Assembly: GCA_031556335.1 (NCBI GenBank)
Contig: JAVBTE010000036.1
Coordinates: 1 to 42,646, forward strand
Direction: 5' to 3'
Length of the DNA: 42,646 nt
Source: Limiplasma sp031556335
GTDB taxonomy: Bacteria; Bacillota; Clostridia; Christensenellales; Aristaeellaceae
Positions 1 to 7,026 of the stretch are shown here, piece by piece. The notes under the pieces are model-generated. The model was given only the letters and a program-made list of their open reading frames with translations, made no database searches and was not told where the DNA came from. Position 1 is the first letter of the stretch, and each line of letters starts with the position of its first letter. Position numbers and translations under genes: made by a program.

Positions 1-247
1 TCTGAATGCCTTTCTGGATCGCGTCCCGGGGGCTGCCAATGCTGACTTTTTCACCGTCCAGAAAGATGTCTCCGCTGTCCGGCCTATACATGCCATACAA
101 AATTTTCATCAGCGTGGTCTTGCCCGCGCCGTTTTCACCAAGCACGCATAAGACCTCGCCCTCGCGGCAATCGAAGTCCACGTTTTGGTTTGCCTGGTTT
201 TCTCCAAAGGCCTTGGAAACATCACGCATTTCTACGATGTTTTTCAT
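1..247 (-). CDS. Nucleoside/sugar ABC transporter ATP-binding protein, N-terminal part (cut by window edge)
   Basis: Energises uptake of the ligand captured by the BMP-family binding protein encoded just upstream. The first 82 residues are visible, beginning MKNIVEMRDVSKAFG. A clear Walker A motif, GENGAGKTTLM, follows, then the KILYGMYRPDSG stretch typical of the Rbs/Yuf-type ATPases that carry two ABC domains (about 500 residues). The rest, and probably the two permease genes, lie beyond position 1. The start is the ATG at 245-247, with a GGGGGAC ribosome site a few bases before it. It is separated from the binding-protein gene by two strong stem-loops, which may set subunit ratios. The ABC assignment is secure; nucleoside rather than sugar specificity is inferred from the BMP protein and the phosphorylase next to it. 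Confidence 0.9.
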   Translation of the reverse strand, partial: MKNIVEMRDVSKAFGENQANQNVDFDCREGEVLCVLGENGAGKTTLMKILYGMYRPDSGDIFLDGEKVSIGSPRDAIQKGIQ

Positions 248-268
248 GGTTGTCCCCCTTATGAAGAA

Positions 269-300
269 GGCGGGGAAGAACGCAGGCGTTCCTCCCCGCC
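269..300 (-). other. Intergenic stem-loop between binding-protein and ATPase genes
   Basis: Positions 269-283 pair with 286-300 over 15 bases. One G-U wobble occurs when read on the minus strand. No T-run follows, so it is not a classical terminator. In ABC operons such hairpins protect the 3' end of the abundant binding-protein message or attenuate read-through into the ATPase; that role is inferred here. Confidence 0.6.
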
Positions 301-305
301 ACAGA

Positions 306-335
306 CCGCCGCCAAGCTTGTTTGGCGGCGGGATG
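306..335. repeat. Dispersed palindromic repeat, copy 1
   Basis: A perfect 10-base inverted repeat (306-315 with 322-331, core CCGCCGCCAA) lies directly after the stop of the binding-protein gene. The 30-base stretch matches 42489-42518 at 26 of 30 positions in the same orientation. This suggests a REP-like intergenic element present in several copies in this genome. Confidence 0.6.
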
Positions 336-347
336 AGGGCCTTCTCC

Positions 348-1397
348 TTACTCGAAGCTGCCCACCTGGGCCAGATAGGCTTCTACCTCTTCCGGCTCGG
401 AAGGAATCACCACCTTGGCCTCCACCAGGAAGGCCTTGATCTGCTCCAGCTTTTGAAGGACGCTCTCCGGGGTTGTCACATTGCTGTCGTCCATGGTCAG
501 CTGGGCGGCGCTGGCGTTCTCTTTCATGGCGATCTGCGTATCTCCGCCATTGAATTCGCCCTTGAGGGCCGCCTGCGCGGTTTCCATCACGATGGCGTCA
601 ATGCCCCGCACGCCGCTGGCCAGGATGTTGTCCGGCGCGATGGTGTTCTGGTTTCCGTCATAGCCGATGGCATACAGGCTGCTGTTTTTGGCCGCTTCCA
701 GCACGCCCATGCCGCTGCCGCCAGCCGCCTGGAACACAATGCTGGCGCCCTTGTTATACATGTCCTTGGTCAGCTCGCTGCCGGTGCCGGGATCGTTCCA
801 CGCGCCCACAAAGGATTTCAGCACCGTCACATCCGGGTTGACGTACTTGGCGCCGCACTCGTAGGCAGCCATGATGCCGCGGATGATGGGAATGTCCATG
901 CCGCCCACGATGCCGATGGTGTTCTTGCCCTGGGAATTGGGCAGGCCACCCTCTTTTTCCATCAGGCCCACGTACGCCCCCACCAGGAACGCGCAGTCCT
1001 CCTGGCTGATGACCACGGATTTGATGTTCTCCACGCCGCACAGGCCGTCAATCAGCATGAAGCCCTGTTCGGGATAATCGGCGGCCACCTTGGAGATGGA
1101 GTCCACCATATCGCCGCCCATGCCCACGATCAGCGCGTATTCGCCGGTGTCGGCAAAGTTCCGCAGAATGCCTTCCATTTCGGCAATGGACGTGGGCTCG
1201 GCCACGTCGCAGGGTACGCCGGACGCGATCAGCGCCTGAATGCCTTTATGTCCAAGATCGTTGAATGATTTGTCGCCCAGGCCGCCCGTGCCCGTTACAT
1301 ACGCGATCTTGGTTCCCACTGCCGACGTCGCCAAAGCGCCGCCAAAAGCACCAAAAACCATCACCAGGGCCAGTACCAGAACCAGTAGACGTTTCAT
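348..1397 (-). CDS. BMP-family ABC transporter substrate-binding protein (PnrA/Med-like)
   Basis: Extracellular solute receptor of the type that binds purine nucleosides in PnrA/BmpA-like transporters. The mature part shows the family start (KIAYVTGTGGLGDKSFNDLGHKG) and the later YECGAKYVNPDV, FVGAWNDPGTG and VFQAAGGSGMGVLEAAK blocks; the length of 349 residues is normal. I chose the ATG at 1397 (MKRLLVLVLAL...) because AGGAGA lies seven bases before it; an in-frame ATG at 1415 precedes that ribosome site. The signal peptide runs to about ALA at residue 24. It has no lipobox cysteine, unlike most Gram-positive binding proteins, so membrane retention is unclear. Neighbours (phosphorylase upstream, ATPase downstream) support nucleoside import. 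Confidence 0.9.
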   Translation of the reverse strand: MKRLLVLVLALVMVFGAFGGALATSAVGTKIAYVTGTGGLGDKSFNDLGHKGIQALIASGVPCDVAEPTSIAEMEGILRNFADTGEYALIVGMGGDMVDSISKVAADYPEQGFMLIDGLCGVENIKSVVISQEDCAFLVGAYVGLMEKEGGLPNSQGKNTIGIVGGMDIPIIRGIMAAYECGAKYVNPDVTVLKSFVGAWNDPGTGSELTKDMYNKGASIVFQAAGGSGMGVLEAAKNSSLYAIGYDGNQNTIAPDNILASGVRGIDAIVMETAQAALKGEFNGGDTQIAMKENASAAQLTMDDSNVTTPESVLQKLEQIKAFLVEAKVVIPSEPEEVEAYLAQVGSFE

Positions 1398-1519
1398 ACC
1401 CAAGTCTCCTTTCATTTTCCCCAGAACGATTTGATTTCATCGAAGACAGATAACGATCTATATCCACTTGGCCACGGCAAACCGCATCCATGGCCATGTG
1501 ATATACTTGTTTGCGCCGT

Positions 1520-2326
1520 TTACAGGAACGCGTCCTTCAGGGCCGTTTGGCACCAGCAGCCGCTGCCCTCGTCCAGCAGTTCCACAGCCTTGGCCAGAAT
1601 GGTCTGCACATTGTCAAACAGGCTTGCCATGGCGGTTTTCAGCTCGGTGGCGCTTACATGCTCGTCCTCCATGCCCGCCGCCATGTTGGAGACGATGCCC
1701 AGCGCCGCGTAGCAGATTTCCGCCTCCCGCGCCAGCGTCACCTCGGGGTAATTGGTCTGGGCCACAAGGTCCGCGCCGAAACCCCGCAGCATTTTGATCT
1801 CCGCGTCGGTTTCAAAGCGGGGGCCCTCCAGGCAGCAATAGGTGGCCCCGGTGCGCACGGTGTTGCCTGTTTGCCGCCCCGCCTCCATCACCACCGCCGA
1901 CAGCCGTTCGCAGTAGGGGTGGGTCAGGTCCACATGGGCGATCTTTTTTTCCATGCCCTCATCGCTTTCATAAAAAGAAGCGGGGCGGTTTTTGGTAAAC
2001 TCAATAAACTGGCTCAGCATCACGTAGCTGCCGGCGGGGTAGGCGGGGTTTAAGGAGCCGCTGCAGGCAGTGGCAATCAGCTGCTTCACGCCCAGCGCCT
2101 TCATGGCCGCGATGTTGGCCCGAAAATTGATGCGGCCCGGCGAAATGGAGTGATGCTCGCCGTGGCGCGTCAAAAAGGCGACACGCTTGCCGGACAGCTC
2201 CCCTACGTTGACCACCACCGGGCCATAGGGGGTGGAAACCGTTTGTTTTTGAACATTTTGCACGCCGGGAAGGTTATACACGCCGGTGCCGCCTATGATT
2301 CCGATCCGAATTGCCTGGTCTGACAT
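1520..2326 (-). CDS. MTAP/PNP-family nucleoside phosphorylase (S-methyl-5'-thioadenosine phosphorylase-like)
   Basis: Cleaves a purine nucleoside with phosphate to give base and (methylthio)ribose-1-phosphate, in the cytoplasm. The 268-residue protein has the family motifs GGTGVYNLPG (phosphate loop, about residue 11), LTRHGEHHSISPG (about 53), YCCLEGPRFET (about 162) and TNYPEVTLAREAEICYA (about 190). The base-recognition segment reads IVSNMAAGM. Asn at this site is typical of enzymes preferring 6-oxopurines (PNP, methylthioinosine phosphorylase), whereas classical MTAPs carry Asp for adenine. Thus inosine/guanosine-type or methylthioinosine substrates are as likely as methylthioadenosine. 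It sits between a cupin gene and the BMP transporter, which supports salvage of imported nucleosides. The GGAAAGGGGAC ribosome site fixes the start. Confidence 0.88.
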   Translation of the reverse strand: MSDQAIRIGIIGGTGVYNLPGVQNVQKQTVSTPYGPVVVNVGELSGKRVAFLTRHGEHHSISPGRINFRANIAAMKALGVKQLIATACSGSLNPAYPAGSYVMLSQFIEFTKNRPASFYESDEGMEKKIAHVDLTHPYCERLSAVVMEAGRQTGNTVRTGATYCCLEGPRFETDAEIKMLRGFGADLVAQTNYPEVTLAREAEICYAALGIVSNMAAGMEDEHVSATELKTAMASLFDNVQTILAKAVELLDEGSGCWCQTALKDAFL

Positions 2327-2377
2327 AAATGTCCCCTTTCCGCATCACGCTTCGCTTCTCGATGGAACGTCGTTTGC

Positions 2378-2881
2378 TTAACAGTCCTGATAGATCAACG
2401 GCCCGGTGCGGCTTTCGATCATCTCGGCAAACGTTGGATATTGCGCCTTGAGCAAAGCCGCGTCCCCATGTTCGTAGTCGCCAGGGGCAAAGCCGGGGCT
2501 CATGGTGGTGCCCATCAGGGCGTACCCTTCGCTGCCCATCAGCCGGCTGCCCTGCCAGCATCCTGCCGGGGCCACCGCCTGGGGCTGCTGCCCGGCCAGC
2601 ACATCCGGCCCTAGCACGATGCGCTCGCCATGGCCATCCGGAAACAGGAGCAGCAATTCCACCGGCTCTCCGGCATAAAAATGATATACCTCGTCTGTGG
2701 GCAGGCGGTGCATATGGGAAAACGCCTGGCCGGAAAGCATAAAATAGATGGCGCTGCCCATGTTTTTTTCCCCCGCCATGGCCTTGGACCGCCAGGTGGA
2801 GCGGAACACGCCCCCCTCCACTTCAATGGGCGTCAGTTCCAGCTTTTCAATGATCTGCCGGGCGGTGCTTTTTTCATTCAT
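2378..2881 (-). CDS. DUF985-type cupin protein
   Basis: A 167-residue cupin of the DUF985 (cupin_5) family; the reaction is unknown, though members are thought to bind sugar-like or acidic small molecules in the beta-barrel. Visible features are the opening ARQIIEKLELTPIEVEGG, the strand SAIYFMLSGQAFSHMHRL, DEVYHFYAGEP, and the later VAPAGCWQGSRL and LMGTTMSPGF. His and Glu residues in these match the usual metal or ligand site. I chose the ATG at 2881 because GGAAGGAGG precedes it; an upstream in-frame start at 2911 lies before the ribosome site. It lies 39 bases after the oxidoreductase stop and 51 before the phosphorylase, so it is in the same operon and may act on the released sugar. Confidence 0.85.
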   Translation of the reverse strand: MNEKSTARQIIEKLELTPIEVEGGVFRSTWRSKAMAGEKNMGSAIYFMLSGQAFSHMHRLPTDEVYHFYAGEPVELLLLFPDGHGERIVLGPDVLAGQQPQAVAPAGCWQGSRLMGSEGYALMGTTMSPGFAPGDYEHGDAALLKAQYPTFAEMIESRTGPLIYQDC

Positions 2882-2920
2882 GTAGTTTCCTCCTTCCCGT
2901 GGGACTTTCAAGGGTTCGCG

Positions 2921-3988
2921 TCAAACCCCGACCCAAGCGCCGTCTTGCCCGGCACTTGCAAAAATGGCGTCGCAGATCTGCGCGATTTGCGCCCCCTGGG
3001 CAAAATCCGGCAAGATCGAGCCCTCTCGCACGCCCCGCAACTGCGTATAAAACGCTTCGATCAGCAACCGGAAGCTATCCGCAAACCCGTTGTCGCCAAA
3101 GGCAAAAAGCTCGCTGTTCACGCCCTGGCCCTTTGCGGCGCTGTGCAAAACGCCGATCTCCTCGCTGTTCCACCAAAGGCTGCGGCTTTGCCCCACCACC
3201 TCCATCGACAGCCGGTTGGCCCGGCCATGGGCCACCTCGCAGAACACCGCGTTGGCCAGCAGGCCCCCGTCGAATTCAGCCGTCAGCAGCACGCTGTCCT
3301 CCGATGTCACATGCAGCGGCGTCCGGCCTGGGCCATCCTCTGGATACATGAGGCCCTCGCGCACGTAGCGGGTCGGGTTGTGGCACAGGAAGCGGGCGCT
3401 GACCCGCCGCACCTGCCGGCCGCTGATATACTGGGCCAGATCGATCCAATGGGAGCCGATCTCCGTCACCGCGCGCATGGGCCCCGCCAGCTTTTCATTG
3501 TAACGCCAGTCGCAATGGGCGGGAAACGCGTGAAATTCCTGCAAATAGCTGCCATGGATCAGTTGAACAGGCCCGAAATCGGCGCTTTTGACCAATTCCG
3601 CCCCACGACGGCAGGCCATATGATAGCGAACATTAAAATTAACGGCTGTATGCAGGCCCTTTGCTTTGGCAACCGCCGCAAGCTTGGCGGCCTCCCTGCC
3701 CGTGAGGCAAAGGGGCTTTTCGCACAGCACATGCTTGCCATGCTCCAGGGCCTCCAGCGCCATCTCAAAATGCAGCGCGGGCGGCGTACAAATATGAACC
3801 GCGTCGATCTCCCCGTCCCACAGCAGCGCCGGGTCCGTCCCCGCCCGCTCCGCGTTCCAGCGTTGTCCAAAGGCGGCGGCCTTGGCGGCATCCCTGTCCA
3901 CCACGGCGGCAAGCGTTACCCCCGCCAGCGCCAACGACTGCGCGTGGGTGGCCGCCACGCCTCCGGTCCCCCAAATACCAGCTTTCAC
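2921..3988 (-). CDS. Gfo/Idh/MocA-family NAD(P)-dependent oxidoreductase
   Basis: Probably oxidises or reduces a sugar or cyclitol with NAD(P). The Rossmann fold opens with KAGIWGTGGVAATHAQSL. The substrate domain has the family's CEKPL motif (residues about 92-96, Lys catalytic) and the EIGSHWIDLAQYISG helix, whose Asp and His complete the usual active site. Length 355 is normal. The start is the GTG at 3986-3988 with AAGGAGG seven bases upstream; an ATG four bases earlier is out of frame. It follows the DeoR regulator gene by 37 bases. The precise substrate cannot be told from sequence; context suggests a pentose derivative. Confidence 0.9.
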   Translation of the reverse strand: MKAGIWGTGGVAATHAQSLALAGVTLAAVVDRDAAKAAAFGQRWNAERAGTDPALLWDGEIDAVHICTPPALHFEMALEALEHGKHVLCEKPLCLTGREAAKLAAVAKAKGLHTAVNFNVRYHMACRRGAELVKSADFGPVQLIHGSYLQEFHAFPAHCDWRYNEKLAGPMRAVTEIGSHWIDLAQYISGRQVRRVSARFLCHNPTRYVREGLMYPEDGPGRTPLHVTSEDSVLLTAEFDGGLLANAVFCEVAHGRANRLSMEVVGQSRSLWWNSEEIGVLHSAAKGQGVNSELFAFGDNGFADSFRLLIEAFYTQLRGVREGSILPDFAQGAQIAQICDAIFASAGQDGAWVGV

Positions 3989-4025
3989 GCATGCCCCTCC
4001 TTGTTGATGATCGGTATTTTCCGTG

Positions 4026-4796
4026 CTACACCCTGTGCAGCATAACTCCCTTTTCGGCGCATTTTTCCAACAGCTGTTGCTGGGAGCGCGTCAAATCGAT
4101 GCTGCCATCCACGATGATATTTTCCATGTCCTCCAGGCCACATACGCGGTAAAAGGCCTCGGTATTGAATTTGGTATGGTCAAACAGAAAGAAGGTCTGC
4201 TTTGCGCTGCGCATAAGCACCTTCTTTCCCTCCCCCACCGCCGTCGTCGCATCCGACGCTCCCGAGCGCGCATTCAGCGCCTTGGAGGACAGGAACGCCT
4301 TGTCCACCAGATACCTTCCCATCATCTCTTCCATATCCTTCCCCGAAAGGGACAGGGAGCTTTTTTGCAAAAGGCCCCCCAGCAGAATCACCTGGGCCTT
4401 CTCGTTGGCGGCCAGCGCGGTGGCCACGCTGACGTGGTTGGTAATGACCGTGACCGCCACATTCAGGTAGGGCAGCATGGCATAGGTGGTGCTGGAGGAA
4501 TCGATGGCGATGGCGTCGCCGTCCTTTACCAGGCTTGCGGCATAGCGACCCAGTTTGTACTTCTCCTCCGCCTGGTCCTTCAGCCGGCTTTCCAGCGGCG
4601 GTTCGTACATTCTTTGTGTGGCAAGCTTTGCCCCGCCATGAACCCGCACCAAAAAGTTCTTCTCCTCCAGCCTGTCCAGATCGCGCCGCACGGTCATATC
4701 GGAAACAGACAGCATATCGCTGAGCTGGGAGATATCCGCATAGTTATGGCTTCTGAGGTATTCAGTGATAATCCTGGTACGCTCGTCTACATTCAC
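4026..4796 (-). CDS. DeoR-family transcriptional regulator
   Basis: Likely repressor of its own operon, responding to a sugar phosphate. An N-terminal winged helix (DERTRIITEYLRSHNYADI, then the recognition stretch SVSDMTVRRDLDRLEE, ending VHGGA) leads into the DeoRC sensor domain with KYKLGRYAASLVKDGDAIAIDSSSTT, VITNHVSVATALA and LLGG. The frame is open to an ATG at 4949, but that start lacks a ribosome site and adds about 50 unmatched residues. I prefer the GTG at 4796 (GGGAG about ten bases upstream), which gives 256 residues, the family's usual length; ATG 4904 is an alternative. The message would then have a leader of roughly 175 bases. First gene of the nucleoside operon. Confidence 0.87.
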   Translation of the reverse strand: MNVDERTRIITEYLRSHNYADISQLSDMLSVSDMTVRRDLDRLEEKNFLVRVHGGAKLATQRMYEPPLESRLKDQAEEKYKLGRYAASLVKDGDAIAIDSSSTTYAMLPYLNVAVTVITNHVSVATALAANEKAQVILLGGLLQKSSLSLSGKDMEEMMGRYLVDKAFLSSKALNARSGASDATTAVGEGKKVLMRSAKQTFFLFDHTKFNTEAFYRVCGLEDMENIIVDGSIDLTRSQQQLLEKCAEKGVMLHRV

Positions 4797-4954
4797 CGCA
4801 GCATCAACTCCCGCAAGGATTTTGGAAGGGAAGGCACTTGCAGTTGTCCGTTTTTGGCCAGGGTTTTGACGCAAAGCAGCATTGCTGATGGCGTCCTCTA
4901 TCATCCACCCGCCAAGCCGTGCTCCTTGCCGGCTTGAAATTCCTAACATTTTTT

Positions 4955-4968
4955 GTTAACTAACTAAC
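4955..4968. promoter_or_regulatory. Candidate operator: GTTA repeats just downstream of the DeoR promoter
   Basis: On the minus strand the sequence GTTAGTTAGTTAAC lies right after the predicted transcription start, where a repressor would block the polymerase. It is a tandem GTTA repeat and an imperfect palindrome. Assignment to the adjacent DeoR protein is inference. Confidence 0.4.
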
Positions 4969-4979
4969 TTTTCAAGGCC

Positions 4980-5008
4980 ATCATAGCACTCTTTTTGGGA
5001 GATTTCAA
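4980..5008 (-). promoter_or_regulatory. Sigma-A-type promoter of the DeoR/nucleoside operon
   Basis: On the minus strand TTGAAA (5003-5008) and TATGAT (4980-4985) are separated by exactly 17 bases, with an extended TGC before the -10 box. The predicted start is near 4972. Confidence 0.7.
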
Positions 5009-5153
5009 GACAATTTTGCTTTCCAGCGTAAAAATTTATCCTTTTTTCGCTTTTCTGTTAGATTTTTTGATTGATTCAAACATTTTGATTATAAGGGTGG
5101 TTTTTTGGGGGTAATTGGGGGGATTCACGGGATTATTTCGCTTTTGCCGCAAA
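5009..5153. other. AT-rich spacer without a gene
   Basis: This lies between the regulator's promoter and the tRNA terminator. I find no ORF with a ribosome site and no further RNA. A TATAAT box on the minus strand (5088-5093) lacks a convincing -35 partner. On the plus strand TTGATT and TATAAG stand 17 bases apart but would read antisense into the tRNA genes. Confidence 0.5.
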
Positions 5154-5190
5154 GAAAAAAGCCCTGCAAGGGTTATCTTGCAAGGCTTTT
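5154..5190 (-). terminator. Rho-independent terminator after the tRNA-Ser genes
   Basis: On the minus strand GCCTTGCAAG pairs with CTTGCAGGGC around a short loop (one G-U pair) and is followed by six T residues. It begins directly after the CCA end of tRNA-Ser(GCT). Confidence 0.85.
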
Positions 5191-5281
5191 TGGCGGAGAA
5201 GGAGGGATTTGAACCCTCGCTGCACTTTCGCACACTACTCCCTTAGCAGGGGAGCCCCTTCGGCCACTTGGGTACTTCTCC
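5191..5281 (-). tRNA. tRNA-Ser (anticodon GCT)
   Basis: Reads AGC/AGU codons. Acceptor arms GGAGAAG and CTTCTCC pair, the discriminator is G and CCA is encoded. The anticodon loop CTGCTAA is closed by CTCCC/GGGAG. The long variable arm (GTGTGCGAAAGTGC region) is typical of class II serine tRNAs, and the T-loop GGTTCAAATCC is intact. It is second in a two-tRNA transcript. Confidence 0.96.
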
Positions 5282-5332
5282 AAAGCAGTCGGTTCCCGTA
5301 CCGGATCTATTCCCTTGCTTTCCCATGAAAGC

Positions 5333-5421
5333 TGGCGGAGAGAGAGGGATTCGAACCCCCGGTACCTTTCGGTATCACTGGTTTTCAAGACCAGCGCCAT
5401 CAACCGCTCGGCCATCTCTCC
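5333..5421 (-). tRNA. tRNA-Ser (anticodon TGA)
   Basis: Reads UCA (and by wobble other UCN) codons. The acceptor GGAGAGA pairs with TCTCTCC; discriminator G and CCA are encoded. The anticodon loop CTTGAAA is closed by CTGGT/ACCAG; the long variable arm ACCGAAAGGT marks a serine tRNA. It lies 51 bases upstream of tRNA-Ser(GCT) and shares its promoter and terminator. Confidence 0.96.
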
Positions 5422-5474
5422 ATCGGCCTCGGCTGCGCTTTGCTTGGTCGAGGTAAGTGGAACCAGCGAAAAAT

Positions 5475-5503
5475 AGTATATCAGGTATTGCCCTGTGCGT
5501 CAA
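5475..5503 (-). promoter_or_regulatory. Promoter of the tRNA-Ser pair
   Basis: On the minus strand TTGACG (5498-5503) and TATACT (5475-5480) are spaced 17 bases apart, with the first tRNA starting about 54 bases downstream. A strong sigma-A match suited to stable RNA genes. Confidence 0.8.
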
Positions 5504-5508
5504 CTGTT

Positions 5509-5598
5509 TCTTTCGCGTACCAAATCCTTTTGCCCGAGTTTTTTCTGCGGTGGCCCGAGCTTTTTCTGCATTCTTTCGCATACCAAACCTTTTTGCCC
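5509..5598. repeat. Short direct repeats between the tRNA promoter and hslU
   Basis: A unit of about 25 bases (TTTCGCGTACCAAATCC then TTTTGCCC) at about 5510-5535 recurs at 5574-5598 with three differences. Between them a 17-base unit, GCCCGAGTTTTTTCTGC, occurs twice. No coding role is visible. Confidence 0.5.
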
Positions 5599-5634
5599 CT
5601 TTCCCCTCCCGGGCTCCGTCCCGGAAGGGGAAAG
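5599..5634 (-). terminator. Strong stem-loop after hslU, possible terminator
   Basis: Positions 5599-5613 pair with 5620-5634 around a six-base loop, with one wobble on the minus strand. It starts about 25 bases beyond the hslU stop. No T-run follows, so it could be factor-assisted termination or a message-stabilising hairpin. Confidence 0.5.
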
Positions 5635-5658
5635 TCACACAGCCCGCACCCTGCAATC

Positions 5659-7026
5659 TTACAATATATACCGCCTGGTATCCATCGTGACCTCATCCTT
5701 GCCCAGGTGTTCCATCACATATTCTCCGTTGATGTTCAGGTATACATTGGGCATTTCTTCCCCGCCTGCGTTGAAGGAGATGTCCTCCAGCAGCTTTTCA
5801 AACACCGCGTGCAGGCGGCGGGCGCCGATGTCCTCCTTGGTTTCGTTCAGCACATAGGCCGCGCCGGCAATGGCGTCGATGGCGGAATCCTCAAAGGACA
5901 AAAATACCTTGTCGACCGCCAAAAGCGCCTCGTACTGACGGGTCAGCGCGTTTTCGGGCTGGATCAGAATGGCCTTGAAGTCCTCCCGGGTGAGGCTTTT
6001 CAGGGTGACGTGAACGGGAAAACGGCCTTGCAGCTCCGGAATCAGGTCCGTTACCTTGGCCACGTGAAAGGCGCCCGCCGCGATGAACAGCATAAAATCC
6101 GTGCGCACCGCGCCATACTTGGTGTTCACGGTGGAGCCCTCCACGATGGGCAAAATATCCCGCTGCACGCCCTCCCGGCTCACGTCCGGGCCATGCCCGC
6201 CGCTGGAACGACCGGCCACCTTGTCGATTTCATCAATGAACACAATGCCGTGCTGCTCGGCCCGGCGAATGGCTTCCTCCCGCACCGCGTCCTCGTCGAT
6301 CAGCTTGGCGGATTCCTCCTCCAGCAAAATCTTCCGGGCTTCCTTGGCCTTCACCCGACGAATCTTGGTTTTCTTGGGCATCATGCCGCCCATCATGTCG
6401 CCGATGCTGATGGAGTTGCCGCCCACTTCCAACTGCGGCATGGTTTCCTCCACCTCGATCTCGATCTCCCGCTCCTCCAGCGCGCCGCTTTGCAGCTGGG
6501 CCCGCACGTCATTGCGGCGAACGGCCAGCTTTTCCTGCTCCTCCGGGGGAACGTCCGGCTCTTTCTTGCCACCCATCAAAAACTCGAAAGGATTGGCTGC
6601 GCCCTTCTTGGGCGGGTGCACCAGCAGCGACACCAGCCGGTCCTCGGCCAATACCGCGGCCCGGGTCTCCACCTTCTTTTGAAATTCCTCCCGCACCATG
6701 CGGATGGAGTTCTCCATCAGGTCGCGGATGATGCCGTCCACATCCCGGCCCACATAGCCCACTTCGGTAAACTTGGTGGCCTCCACCTTCACAAAGGGGG
6801 CGTTCACCAGCTTGGCCAGCCTGCGGGCGATCTCCGTCTTGCCCACGCCTGTGGGGCCCACCATCAGAATGTTTTTGGGGCTGATTTCGTTGCGCATGGT
6901 TTCGTCCAGCTGGGCCCTGCGGTACCGGTTGCGAAGGGCCACCGCCACAGCCCGCTTGGCCTCGTCCTGCCCGATAATATACCGGTCCAGCTCGCGCATG
7001 ATCTCTCTGGGCGTCAGTTCCTTCAT
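5659..7026 (-). CDS. hslU: ATP-dependent protease ATPase subunit HslU (ClpY)
   Basis: AAA+ unfoldase that feeds proteins into the HslV chamber. Visible: the N-terminal ELTPREIMRELDRYIIGQDEAKRA block, Walker A GPTGVGKTE (about residue 57), the GYVGRDVDGIIRDL pore-region motif, the long intermediate domain rich in Glu/Lys, Walker B IVFIDEIDKVA (about 256), and the sensor region LIPELQGRFPVHV. The C-terminal tail RRYIL resembles the docking tail of known HslU proteins. At 455 residues it is full length. ATG 7026 follows an AGGAGG and overlaps the hslV stop by four bases (ATGA), so the two are translationally coupled. In Bacillus the next gene is codY; here two tRNAs follow. Confidence 0.97.
   Translation of the reverse strand: MKELTPREIMRELDRYIIGQDEAKRAVAVALRNRYRRAQLDETMRNEISPKNILMVGPTGVGKTEIARRLAKLVNAPFVKVEATKFTEVGYVGRDVDGIIRDLMENSIRMVREEFQKKVETRAAVLAEDRLVSLLVHPPKKGAANPFEFLMGGKKEPDVPPEEQEKLAVRRNDVRAQLQSGALEEREIEIEVEETMPQLEVGGNSISIGDMMGGMMPKKTKIRRVKAKEARKILLEEESAKLIDEDAVREEAIRRAEQHGIVFIDEIDKVAGRSSGGHGPDVSREGVQRDILPIVEGSTVNTKYGAVRTDFMLFIAAGAFHVAKVTDLIPELQGRFPVHVTLKSLTREDFKAILIQPENALTRQYEALLAVDKVFLSFEDSAIDAIAGAAYVLNETKEDIGARRLHAVFEKLLEDISFNAGGEEMPNVYLNINGEYVMEHLGKDEVTMDTRRYIL

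Noticed and set aside
6..1268. 420-residue plus-strand frame over the ABC and BMP genes
   Set aside because: Antisense shadow: low-complexity His/Gly-rich translation, no ribosome site, while the opposite strand encodes clear protein families.
1398..1519. Purine riboswitch upstream of the BMP gene
   Set aside because: The 122-base gap lacks the conserved core bases and three-stem layout I would expect; only short palindromes are seen.
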